Assembly (NCBI GenBank): GCA_002453275.1
Contig: DKGN01000018.1
Location: 1,335-22,483, forward strand
Length of the DNA stretch: 21,149 nt
Direction of reading: 5' to 3'
Origin: Caryophanales bacterium UBA6769
GTDB taxonomy: Bacteria; Bacillota; Bacilli; Bacillales; UBA6769
Below are positions 5,986 to 13,726 of the stretch, piece by piece. The notes under the pieces are model-generated. The model ran no database searches and had not been told where the DNA came from. It saw nothing but the letters and a program-made list of their open reading frames with translations. Made by a program: the position numbers and the translations under genes. Position 1 is the stretch's first letter. Each line of letters starts with the position of its first letter.

Positions 5986-6882
5986 TTAGCGTAAAAAGTC
6001 TACTAAGCTAGGCTGGATCACACGGGCACCGACTGAAAGAGCTGCACGGTGAATCGTTTCTTGCATTTTCAACTCTGTAATGACGCGCTCCATATCTGCA
6101 CCTTCATTTTCTTTCAAAATCGTATGCGCAATCACTTCTTGATTGCTAAGGCGATCTTCAACTAACTCCACCCGATTGTAACGTGCCCCAAGCTCCGCAC
6201 GCTCTGCAAGCATGGAGTCGATATGTCCTTGGAAGCTAGTAATAAACGAGTTGATCTCAAGATCTTCAATTTCCTCAACGTCTGCCCCTATTAGCTTTTG
6301 TTCCAATTGTTCAAACGTTTTAAAAGCGTCTCCGAAAACGTTAGCCGCATTAATGCTCGCTTCAATTGAAACACCCTTTGACACTTCAATCTTAAATGGT
6401 TGGCCGCCCTCGCTAGTAAATATAATTTCATCGCCTTCTTTTTTAGCAGGTGGCGTCGTGACATTCGTTCCATTATAAATATATTTCCCAGCGACTTGTG
6501 TATTAGCTACATCATAAAGCGATTCCTTTAATTGTGAAATTTCCGCTTTGATTTTTTCTAAATCATCTTGATCATGTGTGCCAAGATTCGATGCTTTTAC
6601 AACAAGTTCACGTGTTCGTTGGAAAATTGCATTTGCTTGTTCTAAACCAGCTTCTGAGTTGTCCATCCAATTGTACATTTCCGTTAAGTTCCTACGGTAT
6701 TGTTCAACTTCTGTTAAGTTCGTTCGATATGCCATCCCTTTTAATGCGACGACAGGGTCATCAGAAGGTCGGCTAATTTTACGTTGAGTGTATAACTGCT
6801 CCTGTAGCTTACTGAGACGTGCGTTACTACTATTTAAATTCCGCAATAAATTTGCTGTTAACATGCCTTGCGTGACGCGCAT
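5986..6882 (-). CDS. flgL: Flagellar hook-filament junction protein FlgL (HAP3)
   Basis: At 298 aa the protein equals B. subtilis FlgL in length. The N-terminal D0/D1 helices carry the flagellin-like motif MRVTQGMLTANLLRNL, then RKISRPSDDPVVALKGM. The C-terminal helix (ELKMQETIHRAALSVGARVIQPSLVDFLR) matches the flagellin-type D0 end. FlgL forms the second junction ring between FlgK and the filament. An AAGGGTG site precedes the ATG at 6882, and the gene begins 26 bp after flgK stops. The 90-bp gap before the DUF6470 gene shows no clear signal. Confidence 0.96.
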   Translation of the reverse strand: MRVTQGMLTANLLRNLNSSNARLSKLQEQLYTQRKISRPSDDPVVALKGMAYRTNLTEVEQYRRNLTEMYNWMDNSEAGLEQANAIFQRTRELVVKASNLGTHDQDDLEKIKAEISQLKESLYDVANTQVAGKYIYNGTNVTTPPAKKEGDEIIFTSEGGQPFKIEVSKGVSIEASINAANVFGDAFKTFEQLEQKLIGADVEEIEDLEINSFITSFQGHIDSMLAERAELGARYNRVELVEDRLSNQEVIAHTILKENEGADMERVITELKMQETIHRAALSVGARVIQPSLVDFLR

Positions 6883-6908
6883 GTGTATTCAACACCCTTC
6901 ACAAAAAA

Positions 6909-8393
6909 TTATCTTCCGACTATTCCCATTCCGTTAATAATTTTATCGAGCATTTCATCGATTGATGTTACAACACGGGCTGAGGCATTGTACGCTTGTT
7001 GAAAACGAACGAGATTGATCATTTCTTCATCGAGTGACACACCACTCACCGAGTCACGTTTGACGTTGACCGATGTTCTTAAAGCGTCTGTGTTGTCTTT
7101 CATGCGATTTGCCTCTCGGGCTGAAATGGCCATTTGGCTAATTACTTCTTGGTAAAAGCCTTGAATAGTTTTGCCATTTAAACTACTGTCATCAATCGAT
7201 ACTTCTTGATTTTTCACTTCAGCAAGTTGAAGTGCAATATCGCCGTTTCCTGCTGTACCATCTGCAGATGCTGCGATGTAATCAAGTCCACCTTCTCCAA
7301 GAATTGCTTCCGCAAGTTGGATGTTTTTCGCGGCACCTTCTTTCTCAATAGCTGCAAAAAAGGCTTGTCCGCTCGGCTCAAGTTCCTCCGGTTCAGCATC
7401 TGGATCATCTGGAGCATTTGCTTTAATATCTACAAGAGTTACTCCTTGACTATGAATTTCATTAAATTCCGTAACAAATGCGTAAGCCATTTCATCAAGG
7501 TCTGCAAGGACCTTGCTATATTCATCATGCATTTCGAATAGAGCACTTAACTTCCCTTGTTGATTTGCCACCTGACTCTCAATTGCAATGGAGCGATCCA
7601 TTTGCGTATATGTAAGACTTTTACCATCAACGAGCTGGTGACCACTTCCAACGATCGTCACAGAAGCGATTCCTTCTGCTAACGGAAAATCGTTTTCGTT
7701 AAATTTTTTATAGTCAACTTTTATATCAACGAGCTCAGAGAGCTGATCAAGCAGTCTGTCACGCTCATCATATAAATCGTTCGGCAAGTAACCGTGTGGT
7801 TCAATACCGGCAATTTGTTTATTTAAATTGTTAATTTGTTCAGCAATAGAATTGATCTCTTTAACTGTAACGTCAATTTCAAAATCAATGTTGCCCTGGA
7901 TCGTTGTTAATGAATCGTTTAAATATTTGAACGTATCTGCTACAGCAATGCCATTTTCCCTTACAACAGAACGCGCTCCCGCATCATTCGGAGTCGTCCC
8001 TAAATCTTGTAACGATTGCCAAAAGCGATCGAGTGTTCCCGAAAGTCCATTAGAACCAGGTTCATTCAAAATATCTTCCATCCGGCTTAGCGCTTCTGAT
8101 TTTGCATTCCAATAACCAAACTTTGAATTTTCTTGGCGGAACTGCAAATCGAGAAAGGACTCACGCACTCGTTGTAACGAGCCCGCTTTCACACCCGTCC
8201 CCATCTGTCCAGGGATGTTTGGACGGTTCATCCCAACAGGAGGATACGGTTCAGTCGGTTCAAAGTTCACCCTTTGTCTCGTATAGCCAGGTGTATTCGC
8301 ATTTGAAATATTGTTACCAGTCGTTTCCAAAGCTTGTTGTTGAGTTGATAATCCACGCCGGGCAGTTTCTAACCCCATAAATGTTGAACGCAT
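6909..8393 (-). CDS. flgK: Flagellar hook-filament junction protein FlgK (HAP1)
   Basis: The 494-aa product (B. subtilis about 507) begins STFMGLETARRGLSTQQQAL, followed by TGNNISNANTPGYTRQR, the rod/hook-type N-terminal motif of axial flagellar proteins. It ends with the matching C-terminal coiled-coil (SLDEEMINLVRFQQAYNASARVVTSIDEMLDKIINGMG). FlgK caps the hook and joins it to FlgL. The middle (about 330-400) is Glu/Asp/Ala-rich and variable, as is usual for the exposed domain. GGAAGGAG lies 7 nt before the ATG at 8393. It lies between flgN, which encodes its export chaperone, and flgL. Confidence 0.97.
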   Translation of the reverse strand: MRSTFMGLETARRGLSTQQQALETTGNNISNANTPGYTRQRVNFEPTEPYPPVGMNRPNIPGQMGTGVKAGSLQRVRESFLDLQFRQENSKFGYWNAKSEALSRMEDILNEPGSNGLSGTLDRFWQSLQDLGTTPNDAGARSVVRENGIAVADTFKYLNDSLTTIQGNIDFEIDVTVKEINSIAEQINNLNKQIAGIEPHGYLPNDLYDERDRLLDQLSELVDIKVDYKKFNENDFPLAEGIASVTIVGSGHQLVDGKSLTYTQMDRSIAIESQVANQQGKLSALFEMHDEYSKVLADLDEMAYAFVTEFNEIHSQGVTLVDIKANAPDDPDAEPEELEPSGQAFFAAIEKEGAAKNIQLAEAILGEGGLDYIAASADGTAGNGDIALQLAEVKNQEVSIDDSSLNGKTIQGFYQEVISQMAISAREANRMKDNTDALRTSVNVKRDSVSGVSLDEEMINLVRFQQAYNASARVVTSIDEMLDKIINGMGIVGR

Positions 8394-8414
8394 TGTCGTA
8401 CTCCTTCCTCGTCT

Positions 8415-8924
8415 TTATGCCTTTGAATCAAAAATTGATTGTCGATTATTGTCTTGCTTTTTATGATCAGGTCGCTTGTACGTAACAGAGGTAGACTCAG
8501 GATTAAGCATCGTAAGTGAAGCATTCACATAATAAAGCGATTGCTTTGTAAGCTCTTCATTTAATTCATTCCGTTCTTTCAACTGAATAAGCTCTTCCAT
8601 TAGCTTTATTTGAAGCTTTTCTACTAAAGCTTTATCTTCTTCTGATAGCAACGGGTAAAGTGAAGACACCGTAGCTTCCTCGCTTTCCACGCCTTTCGCT
8701 TGCATAAATTGCAAAACTGCCTCGTGTCTCGCCTCTTCCGCTTTTTCAAGCAAGTGTACTTGTTGTTCTTCTTTCTCTAAAAGCTTCTCGAGCTGTTGAA
8801 TTTCGTTTCGTTTGAGTAGCTCCGTTTTCTCACTTGCAATTTTATTTAATGACTGTTGAATTTTTAGCAACTGGGCAAGCGACTGTATAATATTAGCACT
8901 CATTGTAGAAACATCCTCGCTCAT
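8415..8924 (-). CDS. flgN: FlgN family export chaperone for FlgK/FlgL
   Basis: This 169-aa all-helical protein (B. subtilis FlgN/YvyG about 160 aa) has long charged coiled-coil segments (for example LLKRNEIQQLEKLLEKEEQQ, then KLQIKLMEELIQLKERNELNEELTKQSLYYVNASL) and the family's Asn-rich C-terminal region before a polar tail. FlgN chaperones keep FlgK and FlgL monomeric until export. Its ATG (8924) overlaps the flgM stop in TAATG, pointing to coupled translation. A second ATG at 8903 with GAGG upstream is a possible alternative start. The FlgN sequence is weakly conserved; position and helix pattern carry the call. Confidence 0.9.
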   Translation of the reverse strand: MSEDVSTMSANIIQSLAQLLKIQQSLNKIASEKTELLKRNEIQQLEKLLEKEEQQVHLLEKAEEARHEAVLQFMQAKGVESEEATVSSLYPLLSEEDKALVEKLQIKLMEELIQLKERNELNEELTKQSLYYVNASLTMLNPESTSVTYKRPDHKKQDNNRQSIFDSKA

Positions 8925-9184
8925 TATTTTTTCCAGTAATCAAGTAGTTTTTCAGCTGTTTTTTTATAGTTAATCTCGTAGTCTCCGGATTCAATTAACT
9001 TTTTTAATTCATTTACTTTTTTCTGACGTTCGACAGCCCACTCTGACCCTTGGAGCAGTTCTTTCGCTTCGGTGGAAATTTCTAATTTATCTTTTGTTTT
9101 TTTAGCAGGCATTTTGTCCATATCAGTCTCAGCTACTTTTTTATACGGATTCGTATTCATCGAATGAATTGGATTAATCCTCAT
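8924..9184 (-). CDS. flgM: Anti-sigma-D factor FlgM
   Basis: At 86 aa the protein is the size of B. subtilis FlgM (88 aa). It starts MRINPIHSMNTNPYKK and has the conserved middle DKLEISTEAKELLQ, followed by helices ending in GDYEINYKKTAEKLLDYWKK, the sigma-binding part. FlgM holds sigma-D inactive until the hook-basal body is done, so late genes (flaG-fliDST, flagellin) come on in order. AGGTGAG lies 6 nt before the ATG. The gene follows yvyF after 15 bp. The sigma-D-like promoter upstream of yvyF would make FlgM part of a negative feedback loop. Confidence 0.96.
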   Translation of the reverse strand: MRINPIHSMNTNPYKKVAETDMDKMPAKKTKDKLEISTEAKELLQGSEWAVERQKKVNELKKLIESGDYEINYKKTAEKLLDYWKK

Positions 9185-9199
9185 TATATTCTCACCTCA

Positions 9200-9604
9200 T
9201 TAACGGTCTTTCGTCACATCTGATAAATAAGTTCTTTCCTTTTGTGGCATTCTCTTTGCTTCTCTTTCGGCAATTTCTAATTCGGCTTCAATTGAACCGA
9301 TACAATTTTCACACAGCTTCCCCGCTGAAATCGGTGAGCCACATGACTCACATGGATACGTTAAATTTGTGAAAGTTGCTGTACGCAGTCGACCCTCTTT
9401 CACAAATCGAATAATCGTTGTTTCAGGAACACCTGTTGCTTCGTGCACTTCTTGCAATGTCGCCGAGCGATTTTCCTTCACTCGTAAAAACTTATACACT
9501 TTATCGAACATTTTCTCTTCTTCTTTAAAGCATTCTGGACAAATATTTCGGATGGTCCTTACAAAAACCTTGTTGCAACTTGGACAATTTGCCAACTCAC
9601 CCAT
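9200..9604 (-). CDS. yvyF: YvyF family flagellar operon protein (TIGR03826-type)
   Basis: This 134-aa cytoplasmic protein has two likely zinc knuckles, CPSC/CPEC near residues 8-25 and CESC/CENC near 86-103. Between them is a winged-helix/MerR-like segment (SATLQEVHEATGVPETTIIRFVKEGRL), so a nucleic-acid-binding or adaptor role is likely. It matches B. subtilis YvyF, whose gene is always next to flgM but whose function is little known. The ATG at 9604 is preceded by GGGGGT at 7-8 nt. It is the first gene of the run yvyF-flgM-flgN-flgK-flgL-DUF6470-fliW-csrA, with the promoter region at 9605-9848. Confidence 0.92.
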   Translation of the reverse strand: MGELANCPSCNKVFVRTIRNICPECFKEEEKMFDKVYKFLRVKENRSATLQEVHEATGVPETTIIRFVKEGRLRTATFTNLTYPCESCGSPISAGKLCENCIGSIEAELEIAEREAKRMPQKERTYLSDVTKDR

Positions 9605-9775
9605 GTTGTTTACCCCCAGTCGGCAAAACTTAATGATTATGCCACGTTCGCATGTTTCAAAACATATGCAATGTGTAACTATAAAATATTAAAATCCATA
9701 ACCTAAGTAGCATTGTGTTACTACTGAGTCCACTTTCCGCTCAGCAAACAGTACATTTTCCTTTATCTATTATAT

Positions 9776-9802
9776 CTATCGACAACTATTTTAGATAGTT
9801 TA
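9776..9802 (-). promoter_or_regulatory. Sigma-D-like promoter upstream of yvyF-flgM-flgKL
   Basis: On the minus strand TAAA (9802-9799) is followed by exactly 15 nt and GTCGATAG (9783-9776), matching 6 of 8 bases of the sigma-D -10 GCCGATAT. A perfect TATAAT (9774-9769) just downstream could serve as an overlapping sigma-A -10, though without a good -35. TTTACA-N16-TAAAAT slightly upstream (about 9813-9786) is a further sigma-A candidate. The start site would leave a leader of about 160 nt before yvyF. Confidence 0.6.
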
Positions 9803-9848
9803 GAGAAAATGTAAAATTACTACTTTATTCATAGGAGATGGCGTGAGG

Positions 9849-10556
9849 CTATAACCCCCTCGCTAACGTTAATGAGCTGACATGGTGTGCTCCATGCTCA
9901 TACAACGTTTTCGCAGCTTGGCGTACAGTCATTCCTGTCGTATAAATGTCATCGATGATAATAGCAGTTGCCTTTTTTATGTCTATACCCTTCTTTAACT
10001 CGAACACCGTCCCTGTCGAAAGTCGTTCTTTACGCGACTTTTTACTCTGTTTTTCATAATCATAAGGTCGCGTTAAAATATCACTTAGCTCAACCTCGAG
10101 TAATTCCGCAAGAACACGTGACTGGTTAAAACCTCGTTCATACATACGAGCATCACTCAATGGGACCGGTACGATCAACGCTTGAGGAAGTTTTTGTCGT
10201 TCCCACAGCCGCTTCCAATCGGCGCGAATTGCTTCAATAAGCATTGCATCGCCACGAAATTTATAGCGGGAAATGAATTGTTTCATCGGCTCGTCATAGA
10301 CATACAATGAACGATTTTGAAACGGCAATTTCCAATTCAGGTCCTCTTGCCACCGCATGCAATCGACACAAATATTTCCATCCACATATTCTGCTTGTGC
10401 CATTTCGAGCATACGTCCGCACACTCGACATATTTCCCCGGAAATAATCGTCAACGACTGACGGCATTTTTCACACAGTGTATCATCTTCTCGTAATCCA
10501 AATAATGTCGTCCACGAAATCGATACAAAATAAGAATCGCACCATACGCAATGCAT
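9849..10556 (-). CDS. comFC: Competence protein ComFC (phosphoribosyltransferase-like)
   Basis: This ComFC/GntX-family protein (235 aa) is needed for DNA uptake in transformation. The N-terminus has paired Cys motifs (CVWC, CEKC, CRVC, CVDC within the first ~75 residues), a zinc-binding part. The C-terminal half is a type I PRTase fold, with VPVPLSDARMYERGFNQS and the PRPP-binding loop IIIDDIYTTGMT. No substrate is known. The ATG at 10556 is chosen over the GTG at 10565 because GAGGTG lies 6 nt upstream. That ribosome binding site is made of the last codons and stop of comFA, so the two are translationally coupled. comFB, which separates comFA and comFC in B. subtilis, is missing. Confidence 0.95.
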   Translation of the reverse strand: MHCVWCDSYFVSISWTTLFGLREDDTLCEKCRQSLTIISGEICRVCGRMLEMAQAEYVDGNICVDCMRWQEDLNWKLPFQNRSLYVYDEPMKQFISRYKFRGDAMLIEAIRADWKRLWERQKLPQALIVPVPLSDARMYERGFNQSRVLAELLEVELSDILTRPYDYEKQSKKSRKERLSTGTVFELKKGIDIKKATAIIIDDIYTTGMTVRQAAKTLYEHGAHHVSSLTLARGL

Positions 10557-10561
10557 CGTAC

Positions 10562-12139
10562 TCACCTCAAATGACTATTCATTTCCTCTATGTGTTTTTT
10601 AGCAGCCACCATTGCTTCCGTTACTCCATAATGAAAGAACCGAACGTCACCAGTTGATGCATCGGCACTTCTGCCAACACGACCTGCTATTTGGACAAGT
10701 GCACTTTCTGTAAACAGATCAGCTTCCGTTCCAAGTACCGCAGCATCAATACGAGGCACAGTCACTCCACGCTCTAAAATCGTCGTCGTGATTAATGCCC
10801 GCAAGTGACCTTGACGAAATTGTGCAACTTTCTCTTTCCTATTATCATCTTCCGCATGTACAAAGGCTACATTTGAAAAGTGCTGTGCTAGTAGTGCTTG
10901 CACTTGCTGGCCTACCTCAATAGACGGCACAAATAAGAAAAACGGCCGTTCATTCGCGATTCGTTCTTCGCACCATAACATGACACGACGAGGTAGCTTC
11001 GTCTGCTTCAACATTCTTTGCCAGTTTCCGCTCCACGTAAATTGAGGAACAGGCAACGGATGGCGATGGTAACGAACGGGTATTTTTATAGTTGGAAGAA
11101 TGCCCGCTTTAGCGGCATGTTTCAATTCAGCATTCGGTGTCGCCGTTAAATAAATCGTTGCCGCCGACTCCTTTCTTGCTCGCTTCACTGCAAACGCAAG
11201 CATTTCATCAAGGGAATACGGAAATGCATCGACTTCATCGATAATTAGAACATCAAAGGCATGTCGAAAACGAAGCAATTGATGCGTCGTCGCGAGGACA
11301 AGCTGGCCATTGTTTTCTTGGCGAGGCGCATCTCCGTAAAGGACATTTTGAGGAATAGTCGGAAAAGCTGCTTGCAAGCGAGGCTGTAATTCAAGGACGA
11401 CATCGACACGAGGCGAAGCAATGCAAACCCGTAACCGTTTTGAAAAAGCGTAAGCGAGTGCATCATACAAAATTTCTGTCTTCCCTGCTCCGCAAACCGC
11501 CCAAACGAGCTGTTCATCTCTTACTTTTACCGTTTCAATAAGAGCTTGGGATGCCTTTTCTTGTTCAAGCGAAAGCTCCCCCTCCCAATGCAGACTAATG
11601 CCTCCATCCTGGGATGGAAATAGTAGTTCAGACCCGCGCCAATAAACGAGTGGTGTACATTCACTCACCCGCCCAAGCATGATGCATTTTCGGCAGTATA
11701 CACACGTGTCATCACAACGTGCACACGAAAATGAAGCAAACAGCCGTTGCACATGATTACCACAACGCTCGCAGCCGTATTGATCATTTTGCTGAATGAT
11801 CGCCTTCTTGTATCCGATATAACCGTGAAGATAGTGAGAGTGAATAAGTTGTATAGAATGTGATAGTTCTTGTAATAGGAGTAGTTTTCCTTGGAGATCT
11901 TGCTGAAGAGTAGCATCAATTTTAAAGTGTAGATCTTGAGAAGGATAATCAAAATGGGATAACTTGCTAAACGATGTAAATGGGGAAAGATTTGTCAATC
12001 GTTCAGTCGCCAGGGGCTTAGGCTGGACGAGTCGATAGCGGCCGCTAGAAAAAGTGGCGAAACGAAGGGGGCCACTCTTTCTAGCATGATGCCGATGAAT
12101 GTTACGGTTTATACCATGTAAGTCCAATGGCACCTTCAC
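10562..12139 (-). CDS. comFA: ComFA, DEAD-box-like ATPase for DNA uptake in competence
   Basis: ComFA is a membrane-associated superfamily 2 translocase that helps pull single-stranded DNA through ComEC. Residues about 123-161 form a Cys-rich zinc module (CERC, CARC, then further Cys at 146, 149, 152 and 161). The helicase core follows: Walker A AVCGAGKTE (214-222), motif II DEVD (301-304), TATP (332-335) and motif VI QIAGRVGRS near residue 485. The length (525 aa) exceeds the B. subtilis protein (about 463). The start is uncertain: the frame opens at a GTG (12139) inside the 3' end of degV, with a TTG at 12127 as alternative; there is no ATG before the zinc module. It therefore overlaps degV by up to 38 bp and is probably co-transcribed with it. 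Confidence 0.94.
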   Translation of the reverse strand: MKVPLDLHGINRNIHRHHARKSGPLRFATFSSGRYRLVQPKPLATERLTNLSPFTSFSKLSHFDYPSQDLHFKIDATLQQDLQGKLLLLQELSHSIQLIHSHYLHGYIGYKKAIIQQNDQYGCERCGNHVQRLFASFSCARCDDTCVYCRKCIMLGRVSECTPLVYWRGSELLFPSQDGGISLHWEGELSLEQEKASQALIETVKVRDEQLVWAVCGAGKTEILYDALAYAFSKRLRVCIASPRVDVVLELQPRLQAAFPTIPQNVLYGDAPRQENNGQLVLATTHQLLRFRHAFDVLIIDEVDAFPYSLDEMLAFAVKRARKESAATIYLTATPNAELKHAAKAGILPTIKIPVRYHRHPLPVPQFTWSGNWQRMLKQTKLPRRVMLWCEERIANERPFFLFVPSIEVGQQVQALLAQHFSNVAFVHAEDDNRKEKVAQFRQGHLRALITTTILERGVTVPRIDAAVLGTEADLFTESALVQIAGRVGRSADASTGDVRFFHYGVTEAMVAAKKHIEEMNSHLR

Positions 12140-12950
12140 CTAAATGTGTACCGAGTACAGGACCAAAGTAACTAATATCAACCGTAACATTTGCATATTT
12201 GTCCTCGAGCTCGTTTTTAAATTCCTCTGCATCGTCTGGACGATTAGCATGAATGACAGTCGCATTCACCCGTGCCCCGTCTTTTACATCGTTATCAAAC
12301 AATTCTTTTAGCCGTGCAAGTGCTTTTCGACGTGTACGAATTTTTTCAAATGGTACAATCCCACCGTCCTTAAATTCTAAAACAGGCTTAATTTGTAAAA
12401 GGCTTCCGAAAAAGGCTTGTGCCCCAGTCAGTCTTCCGCCTAATCGCAAATTCGTCAGGTCATTAACCATAAAAAAAGCTTCGACACCTTTTTCTTTAAT
12501 GTCATTCAGTCGTGCCATAATGTCTTTTGCACTTCTACCTTCAAGCGCCATATCCGCGGCTTCATGAACGAAAAAGGCTTGTGGAGAACTACTAATTTCT
12601 GAATCAAACACGTGGACATTGACATCTTCCACCATATTTCCCGCAGTGACAGCTGACTGATATGTACCACTAATGCCACTCGCTAACGTGATGACAACAA
12701 TGTCCGAATACTCTTCACCTAGTTCTTCATACAGCTTGAGGAACTCTCCAACAGCTGGCTGAGAGGTTTTCGGTAATTCCTCAGCTCCGCGCATTCTTTC
12801 ATAAAATTCCATTGACGAAAGTTCAATTTCTTCTAAAAATGATTCCGCCCCAAAAATAACATTGAGCGGAATCATCATAATATTTTTCTCTTTACGAATC
12901 GCCTCATCGATATACGATGTACTATCCGTGATCACAACTGTGTTACCCAT
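12102..12950 (-). CDS. DegV family fatty-acid-binding protein (FakB-like)
   Basis: The 282-aa cytoplasmic protein is a full DegV/FakB family member. FakB proteins carry a free fatty acid and present it to the kinase FakA for phosphorylation to acyl-phosphate. Family marks are the N-terminal VITDSTSYI, the TSQPAVGEF loop, ASGISGTYQSA, and LRLGGRLTGAQAFFGSLLQIKPVL. The C-terminus ends GTHLGEGAIGLTWYKP, the fatty-acid-lining end. An AAGGGAAG site lies about 10 nt before the ATG. The position between degU and comFA is that of B. subtilis yviA (degV). A link to DegSU regulation is only positional. Confidence 0.93.
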   Translation of the reverse strand: MGNTVVITDSTSYIDEAIRKEKNIMMIPLNVIFGAESFLEEIELSSMEFYERMRGAEELPKTSQPAVGEFLKLYEELGEEYSDIVVITLASGISGTYQSAVTAGNMVEDVNVHVFDSEISSSPQAFFVHEAADMALEGRSAKDIMARLNDIKEKGVEAFFMVNDLTNLRLGGRLTGAQAFFGSLLQIKPVLEFKDGGIVPFEKIRTRRKALARLKELFDNDVKDGARVNATVIHANRPDDAEEFKNELEDKYANVTVDISYFGPVLGTHLGEGAIGLTWYKP

Positions 12951-12984
12951 TGACCCACACTTCCCTTACTATACATTTCCTCTA

Positions 12985-13012
12985 TGTATACGCATCATTA
13001 CTAGTCTGTGAA
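12985..13012 (-). promoter_or_regulatory. Possible promoter of degV-comFA-comFC
   Basis: On the minus strand TTCACA (13012-13007, 5 of 6 to the sigma-A -35) is 16 nt from TATACA (12990-12985, 4 of 6). The -10 is part of the inverted repeat TATACAT (12970-12976) / ATGTATA (12984-12990), which could act as an operator or form a 7-bp hairpin in the leader. No ComK-type AAAA-N5-TTTT box was seen in this 71-bp gap. Confidence 0.35.
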
Positions 13013-13021
13013 ATTAAAAAT

Positions 13022-13726
13022 CTATCTAACTTTTACCCAACCTTTTTTAATCGCATCGACAACTGCCTGCGTCCGATCGTTTGCATTCATCTTTTGCAAT
13101 ATGTTGGAGACGTGGTTTTTAACTGTTTTTTCACTTATGTATAAAGCTTCTCCAATTCCACGGTTACTTTTCCCGTCGGCAAGCAACTGTAACACTTCGC
13201 ATTCACGACGAGTTAAGATGTGAAGTGGCTTCCGGTATTCAATTTCCTTAAAGCCAATTTCCATACCTTCTGGTCCTTGTGTTGCAAGACGGCGGTATTC
13301 ATTCACTAAGTTATGTGTCACTTTCGGATGCAAATACGCTCCACCTTCAGCAACGACCTTCACTGCTTCGATAAGAGCATCAGCGTCCATTTCTTTTAAC
13401 AAATAACCTGCAGCACCTGTTTTGACTGCATGTGTCACATATGCTTCGTCGTCATGAATCGATAAAATAATCACCTTCGTTCCAGGGAACTTTTCAATTA
13501 AACGACGTGTTGCTTCGACACCGTTCACTTGTGGCATATTAATGTCGAGAAGCACGACGTCTGGGCGATACCGATCGACGAGGTCAACAGCGACTACTCC
13601 ATCTTCTCCCTCCGCGACAACGTGGAAGTTTTTCTCCATATCTAGAATCCGTTTGACACCTTCACGGAATAGCGGGTGATCATCAATTAAAACAATCTTA
13701 ATCGTACGTTCAATTGTAAATTTCAT
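13022..13726 (-). CDS. degU: Response regulator DegU (LuxR/NarL family)
   Basis: DegU controls degradative enzymes, motility, competence and biofilm genes when phosphorylated by DegS. The 234-aa protein has a receiver domain with the acidic pair Asp15/Asp16, the phospho-acceptor Asp61 in VVLLDINMP, and Lys in GYLLKEMDAD. A LuxR-type helix-turn-helix follows: LTRRECEVLQLLADGKSNRGIGEALYISEKTVKNHVSNILQKM. Similarity to B. subtilis DegU is high across both domains. The start ATG at 13726 has AGGAGG 6 nt upstream. It lies inside the end of degS (17-bp overlap), so translation is coupled. No terminator is visible before degV. Confidence 0.97.
   Translation of the reverse strand: MKFTIERTIKIVLIDDHPLFREGVKRILDMEKNFHVVAEGEDGVVAVDLVDRYRPDVVLLDINMPQVNGVEATRRLIEKFPGTKVIILSIHDDEAYVTHAVKTGAAGYLLKEMDADALIEAVKVVAEGGAYLHPKVTHNLVNEYRRLATQGPEGMEIGFKEIEYRKPLHILTRRECEVLQLLADGKSNRGIGEALYISEKTVKNHVSNILQKMNANDRTQAVVDAIKKGWVKVR

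Noticed and set aside
7206..7541. Plus-strand 111-aa frame inside flgK
   Set aside because: It is the antisense shadow of a well-supported gene and has no start signal.
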